A DNA stretch of 64,000 nucleotides from Salarchaeum japonicum_A (GTDB taxonomy: Archaea; Halobacteriota; Halobacteria; Halobacteriales; Halobacteriaceae), in contig NZ_JBNAMV010000002.1 in assembly GCF_049705945.1 (NCBI RefSeq), forward strand, positions 1-64,000, given 5' to 3'. Shown here in pieces: positions 60,324-64,000 of the stretch. Position 1 is the first letter of the stretch. The number at the start of each line of letters is the position of its first letter. The translations under genes and the position numbers were made by a program. Below the pieces are notes generated by a model, which was given only the letters and a program-made list of their open reading frames with translations, was not told where the DNA came from and made no database searches.

Positions 60324-61190
60324 ATGTCAAGTAACAGCTCTAGTAGCAAGGTCGTTACGGTGGATGAACAGGCATTCGAGAAAGCGGGCGGTCAGGCGGT
60401 CGATGAAGACGGCTTCCCAGTCGTCGACGAGACGCCGGAGTTCGAGGCCGCGGTCGAGCAGGAGACGCAGGCGAAGGTCGATGCGAACCACCCGGATGGG
60501 ATCGCGGACACGAGCGAGGACCGGATTCACGGTGTCACCCTCGAACAGGAGGAGCGCATTCGGGCGCGGGAAGCCGAGCTGGAGCGCATCAGTGCCCAGG
60601 CCGAGCTGGGAACCCAGGAAGGTCGTGAGCAGCGTACGCGAGAGGTCGTCAGCGAGCAGTGTGGTCGTGACGAGCCGGCGCTGGCGGAGCGCACGGATCC
60701 CCGGGAGAAGCTGACGCAAGAGGAGCTCGCGGAAGTCAACGAGCAGGCAATGCGGATCAGCGACGAAGTGCAGGGCGGCTGGTCGAGAGCAGTCGTCGCG
60801 AAGCAGCTGGCCGAGAAGGTGCAGCGCGGGCGGGACGTCACGAAGGCGGTGCTGGAAACCCTCGAAGAACTGAAGGCGGCGCCGGGGGCGATCGTGCCCA
60901 TCGCGGACGTGCCGGACGTCCCGGTCGGTGAGGTGACGGTCGAAGGTGAAATCACGCAACTCTGGGATCCGAGTGATACCTCGATTTCTCAGGTCGGGTT
61001 GATCGAGGACGACAGTGGGAAGATCAAGTTCACCATCTGGGAGGCCTCTCGGAAGACGGTCGTGAGCGAAGGTGAGACGGTCCGGTTCCGGGCCGTCAAG
61101 AAGAACTGGTACCAAGGGCGGTGCAGCATCGCCATCACGGGCTGGAGCAGGATCGAATTCCCAGAGCGCGGTCGGTGGTGGGAAGAGTAG
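60324..61190 (+). CDS. RPA-like single-stranded DNA-binding protein
   Basis: 288 residues from ATG 60324. The first 190 residues are charged and mostly helical (EQEERIRAREAELERISAQ; GWSRAVVAKQLAEKVQ), probably coiled. The C-terminal 100 form an OB fold: VTVEGEITQLWDPSDTSISQ, VGLIEDDSGKIKFTIWEAS, GETVRFRAVKKNWYQGRCS, as in archaeal RPA-related proteins. No zinc finger is present. It probably coats single-stranded element DNA during transfer or replication, complementing the primase and ExoVII genes. Confidence 0.8.
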   Translation: MSSNSSSSKVVTVDEQAFEKAGGQAVDEDGFPVVDETPEFEAAVEQETQAKVDANHPDGIADTSEDRIHGVTLEQEERIRAREAELERISAQAELGTQEGREQRTREVVSEQCGRDEPALAERTDPREKLTQEELAEVNEQAMRISDEVQGGWSRAVVAKQLAEKVQRGRDVTKAVLETLEELKAAPGAIVPIADVPDVPVGEVTVEGEITQLWDPSDTSISQVGLIEDDSGKIKFTIWEASRKTVVSEGETVRFRAVKKNWYQGRCSIAITGWSRIEFPERGRWWEE

Positions 61191-61204
61191 GCGAGCGCGA
61201 CGCC

Positions 61205-61220
61205 CTCCTTTTTTGGTGTG
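61205..61220 (+). terminator. T-tract terminator after the RPA-like gene
   Basis: CCTCCTTTTTTGG lies about 15 bases after the RPA-like stop codon. Pyrimidine/T-rich tracts of this kind end many archaeal transcripts without a hairpin. It separates the RPA-like gene from the convergent PIN module 2. Confidence 0.5.
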
Positions 61221-61344
61221 TGCCGGACCGACCCTGACCCCGCCGCCCCACCCTCCGCTCCGTGCTCGCTTCGCTGCGCGCGCAGCCACGACCTAGAGAA
61301 CTCGATGTTAAATTGACATCATGGGATTCGATTTATGTACAACT

Positions 61345-62121
61345 CTAATTGCCCAAGTCTATTGAGGCGGTCGGTGTTTCCTCACCCGCGAACGTCTCCA
61401 GCAAGTACAGCACGCTGAACCCGAGGTTCTCATGGATCCAGTCCTGATTCGAGTAGATGTCCGTGAAGTCGCCGGTCACGAAGTGGCTGATACCGATTTC
61501 CTCCTTCAGGAACACGGCGTCACAGATCAGCGCGATATCCGCATTGTTCTTCATATGGACCGGCCATTCCTTCAACCGCTTCTCAACGTCGGGATACTCG
61601 CGGTCTCGCATCGGTTCCAGATAGACACGGGCCTCGATCTGGTCCTTGTGCTTGATCGACCGCTCCATCAAGACGTCCTTCAGCTTCCGAGCAGCTTCCC
61701 GAGCTGTCCGCCGAGTGAGCTCGCCCTCCTTCTCGAAGTACCACTCAAAGTACTTCTGGAGCCGAGGCCGCACCTCCTTCTCCTCGGACTCCTTCATGTC
61801 GAACCGCTCGACGTACTCGTCCATCACGGTCTCAATATCGAGCTCGTCGTCACTGTAGGTTTGCAGCATCTTCCCGAACTGCCTCAGTTTCAACCGGAGC
61901 TTCGCCCGTTTCTCCCCGTACAGGCCTTCGTCCCGGTCTAACCGGATGTCGGCGGAACGCCGACTGTTGTCCTCGGTGCTGGAGCAGTACTCGTAGACGG
62001 CGTTCTTCCCGGTGTAGATCGTGTTGTCGGTGTCGAACAATCGTTTGGCGTCAGGGTACCACCGGTCATTGATGAAGGTGAGTCCGAGCAGGCAGTTGGT
62101 GTCTACGAAGTACCGGGTCAT
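61345..62121 (-). CDS. PIN-domain nuclease, module 2
   Basis: 258 residues. The N-terminus MTRYFVDTNCLLGLTF carries the first PIN Asp (Asp7); AVYEYCSS has the conserved Glu, and NADIALICDAVFL and HFVTGDFTDIYSN supply the remaining acidic residues. A helical insert (about 70-170) separates the two halves, making it longer than ordinary VapC. Its start is 12 bases after the stop of the Panacea-like gene. Same order and strand as module 1, but the PIN proteins differ strongly in sequence. Confidence 0.78.
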   Translation of the reverse strand: MTRYFVDTNCLLGLTFINDRWYPDAKRLFDTDNTIYTGKNAVYEYCSSTEDNSRRSADIRLDRDEGLYGEKRAKLRLKLRQFGKMLQTYSDDELDIETVMDEYVERFDMKESEEKEVRPRLQKYFEWYFEKEGELTRRTAREAARKLKDVLMERSIKHKDQIEARVYLEPMRDREYPDVEKRLKEWPVHMKNNADIALICDAVFLKEEIGISHFVTGDFTDIYSNQDWIHENLGFSVLYLLETFAGEETPTASIDLGN

Positions 62122-62133
62122 GGAGGGGTTTGG

Positions 62134-63003
62134 TTAGGGGGCGGGTGAGAGACCAAGGAGTGCGATCGCAACTCCGTCAGCGGCTTCGGACACTACTTGG
62201 TTCTCTTCCAGGTCTGTGTGTAGCCGGGAGCGTTCTCGCTCTATCAGTTCGAGTTCCTTCCGGATATCCTCTTGTCGGCCTTCGAGGTCCTGCGTGTCTA
62301 GTTCCTCGGCGATCTCTTCGGGGGTCAACCCGGTGTTTTCGCGTTGGGCGAGGTCGATGCAGAAGATGGTCCAGAACAATTCAGAGACCTTCAGGGCCTT
62401 CTGCGGCCGGTACTCTTCGGCATCAAGTTCAGCACTTACAACCGAGTACCAGAGATCCAGGTCCTGCTCCAGCCACGGGTAGTCGTCGACTGGGAAGGTA
62501 TCGATGATATCGAAGACCGTGTTGATGACTGCTTCCCTGCTGGAGTCTACTTCGGGGTAATCTGGTTTGTCGTCGATAGCGTCACTGAGCTGTTTGTCGA
62601 GTCGTCGGTAGTGGCGTTGGACATCGTAAGGCGCGTCCTCGTACATGTCATCGGTCAGCCCCTCCGTATTTTGTTCGTACAGACGGTTGAGTGCTCGAGA
62701 GAGTGCGAGTCGAGCCTTTGTCTCTTCCTCCCTGGGGAGGCTGAGCTGAGAAGCTGAAAGGCTACAACGGACTTCTCGGCTATCGTCACTCCAGTCTACC
62801 GTGACTGGGGATCCACCGGTCTTCGCCATGGTTCCGAACTTGTACCAGAAGTGCTGGATATCCGTGTCCAATCCGACGTCGTTGAGTTCCTTGTCTGCGA
62901 AATAGAGTAGTTTATAGAAGGTTTTGGGGCGTAACGGGTTCGAGTAGAATCTCTCGTCCAAGAGAAGGGCCGTTACCTCCCCTACGCTCAGTGTAGAGGT
63001 CAT
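62134..63003 (-). CDS. Panacea/DUF4065-like partner of PIN module 2
   Basis: 289 residues. Residues 28-64 (TFYKLLYFADKEL, then HFWYKFGTMAKTGG) match the K-L-L-Y-F-A and W-x-Y-G-P-like elements of Panacea/DUF4065 antitoxin domains. Seven of ten residues are shared with the motif in the module 1 partner (KLCYFAIKEF versus KLLYFADKEL). The C-terminal part is helical with a coiled segment (EDIRKELELIERERSRLHTDL). It would be the control subunit for the PIN nuclease. TAATTAG about 32 bases before the start is a possible TATA box. Confidence 0.65.
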   Translation of the reverse strand: MTSTLSVGEVTALLLDERFYSNPLRPKTFYKLLYFADKELNDVGLDTDIQHFWYKFGTMAKTGGSPVTVDWSDDSREVRCSLSASQLSLPREEETKARLALSRALNRLYEQNTEGLTDDMYEDAPYDVQRHYRRLDKQLSDAIDDKPDYPEVDSSREAVINTVFDIIDTFPVDDYPWLEQDLDLWYSVVSAELDAEEYRPQKALKVSELFWTIFCIDLAQRENTGLTPEEIAEELDTQDLEGRQEDIRKELELIERERSRLHTDLEENQVVSEAADGVAIALLGLSPAP

Positions 63004-63030
63004 GCTTATTCGAGGCTAACAGCACCACCT

Positions 63031-63040
63031 CTAATTACTG
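63031..63040 (-). promoter_or_regulatory. TATA-like box of PIN module 2
   Basis: CAGTAATTAG on the minus strand, about 32 bases before ATG 63003, fits a leaderless haloarchaeal promoter. Confidence 0.4.
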
Positions 63041-63168
63041 TATTGAAAACAGTGAATCTGAATCAGGAACTCCCAAAACCGTGGCCAGGCATCCAATTCT
63101 CGGCCTGAATCCGGACCGTTCACTGCGACGAAATGATTTAGGTACTCCATTGTGAGGTTCGGTATAAC

Positions 63169-64000
63169 GTGGCCCTCACCAACCTCCTAGGCGAACGCGA
63201 GGCCCTCGCTAAAAACTCGGAGATCTACGGTGACAAGGTCCAAGAGTACATGGAGGCGATGGGATACTACATCACGGAAACATCGCCCACCCATGGCGGG
63301 CTTGTCGACCAGAAATACGAACTCCCAGAGATCAGGGGGGACCGAGAGGTCTGGGTCGAGCTCAAGTGGACAGACCAGCGCCGTCACGGGAAGAAATTCC
63401 TCGAGGAGATGGGGAAGTACTTCCTCCACTACATGGACCGGTCTCCTGAGAAACGGTTCGACGTGGCCATCTTCGGGCGGAACCTCGAGAACTTCAAAGA
63501 GTGGCAGAAGATCTTCGACGTCACCAAGCAGACCGACGAGGCAATCCAGGAGTTCTACGACCGAGTCTGCGAGAACGACAAACTCTCGGACGAGCATCGA
63601 AGGAAGATTAAGAGCTATTCGATGGACGATTTCGAGGAGTTCCTGAGTGACACCCACGTCTACCAGGCCGACTACGACTCGCTCTTGATGAAGATCGAGG
63701 AGTTCGAGAAAGACGACCGGTTCAAACCCGACTTCTTCCAGCGTGAAGCCGAACCCATCACCGACAGGTCAGAGCTGACCACCAACCTCGTCGAGATAAC
63801 AGAGTACCCTGAAACTCTGTACATCGGAGACCAGGTGGAGGGCGCGACACAAGAGGTAGCATTCAAGCTACGCCCATTCACGGTACCGACGTGGTTCAAG
63901 TCGAACAAGGTGTATAGCCTATTGCCGCCGGAGGAAATGCCGAGAGCGGTCAAACAGTTCATTGACCCGGACACGGTCGAGGAGACCGGGTTCCGGTCGT
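63169..64000 (+). CDS. Possible PD-(D/E)xK nuclease, 3' part cut off by window edge
   Basis: From GTG 63169 the frame stays open to the right edge (277 codons). The N-terminal 100 residues have GGLVDQKYELPEI and VWVELKWTDQRRHGKK, compatible with the D...E-x-K core of restriction-like nucleases, followed by helices (FLEEMGKYFLHYMD). The middle is charged and helical. GATTTAGG about 31 bases upstream may be its TATA box. I do not recognise the family; a restriction or defence nuclease is the best guess given the gene neighbourhood. Confidence 0.6.
   Translation, partial: MALTNLLGEREALAKNSEIYGDKVQEYMEAMGYYITETSPTHGGLVDQKYELPEIRGDREVWVELKWTDQRRHGKKFLEEMGKYFLHYMDRSPEKRFDVAIFGRNLENFKEWQKIFDVTKQTDEAIQEFYDRVCENDKLSDEHRRKIKSYSMDDFEEFLSDTHVYQADYDSLLMKIEEFEKDDRFKPDFFQREAEPITDRSELTTNLVEITEYPETLYIGDQVEGATQEVAFKLRPFTVPTWFKSNKVYSLLPPEEMPRAVKQFIDPDTVEETGFRS

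Noticed and set aside
1..64000. tRNA, rRNA and CRISPR arrays
   Set aside because: I looked for regular spacer-repeat patterns and tRNA-like 3' ends, also near the integrase, and saw none. A tRNAscan-SE and CRISPR search would settle this.

Overview
The window is haloarchaeal DNA (class Halobacteria). The evidence is an Orc1/Cdc6 initiator, a TBP-fold protein, Tat lipoprotein and HalOD1 signatures, very acidic proteins, GC-rich codon use, and several genes whose start codon sits about 30 bases after a TATA box, as in leaderless haloarchaeal transcripts. A replication initiator, a partition operon, an integrase, a conjugation operon, primase-like genes and several nuclease modules together suggest a megaplasmid or an integrated conjugative element rather than core chromosome.

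Left part, 1-21.3 kb, is a defence and repair region. A partial orc1/cdc6 gene (minus strand, running off the left edge) and a short region with a repeated 12-mer are followed by a McrB-McrC pair. A five-gene minus-strand operon then holds, in transcription order, an Eco57I-type DNA methyltransferase, a divergent two-repeat TBP-like protein, a PLD-nuclease/SNF2 helicase and two small proteins of unknown role. I regard this methyltransferase-TBP-helicase cassette as the best candidate for an undescribed system here. An AddB-like/AddA-like nuclease-helicase pair follows.

Middle part, 21.3-36.9 kb: a ParA/partner operon flanked on both sides by hexamer repeats (GAATAG/CTATTC) that even run into the parA coding sequence; a large multi-PAS/GAF histidine kinase divergent from a CheY-like regulator; capC and capB for poly-gamma-glutamate; a DDE transposase; a tyrosine integrase with a dif-like inverted repeat just upstream; and zinc-finger/HNH and CoiA-like nuclease genes.

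Right part, 36.9-64 kb, is the element backbone. It starts with a mini histone-fold protein and exonuclease VII genes, the large subunit carrying a C-terminal membrane anchor. The conjugation operon follows (RHH-like protein, pilin-like protein, surface glycoprotein, Tat lipoprotein, VirB6-like, VirB3/VirB4-N-like, VirB4, VirD4/HerA-like). Next come a solo TnpB with a probable guide RNA at its 3' end, a PriS-like/PriL-like primase pair, small regulators, a HalOD1 protein and an RPA-like OB-fold protein. Three PIN-nuclease modules lie between 54 and 63 kb. Two of these pair a PIN protein with an upstream protein sharing a Panacea/DUF4065-like motif, and the third with a winged-helix protein. 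An inverted repeat (TTAACCAACA arms) occurs at both 38.4 kb and 57.1 kb, bracketing the transfer and primase genes. No relaxase, tRNA, rRNA or CRISPR array was found.
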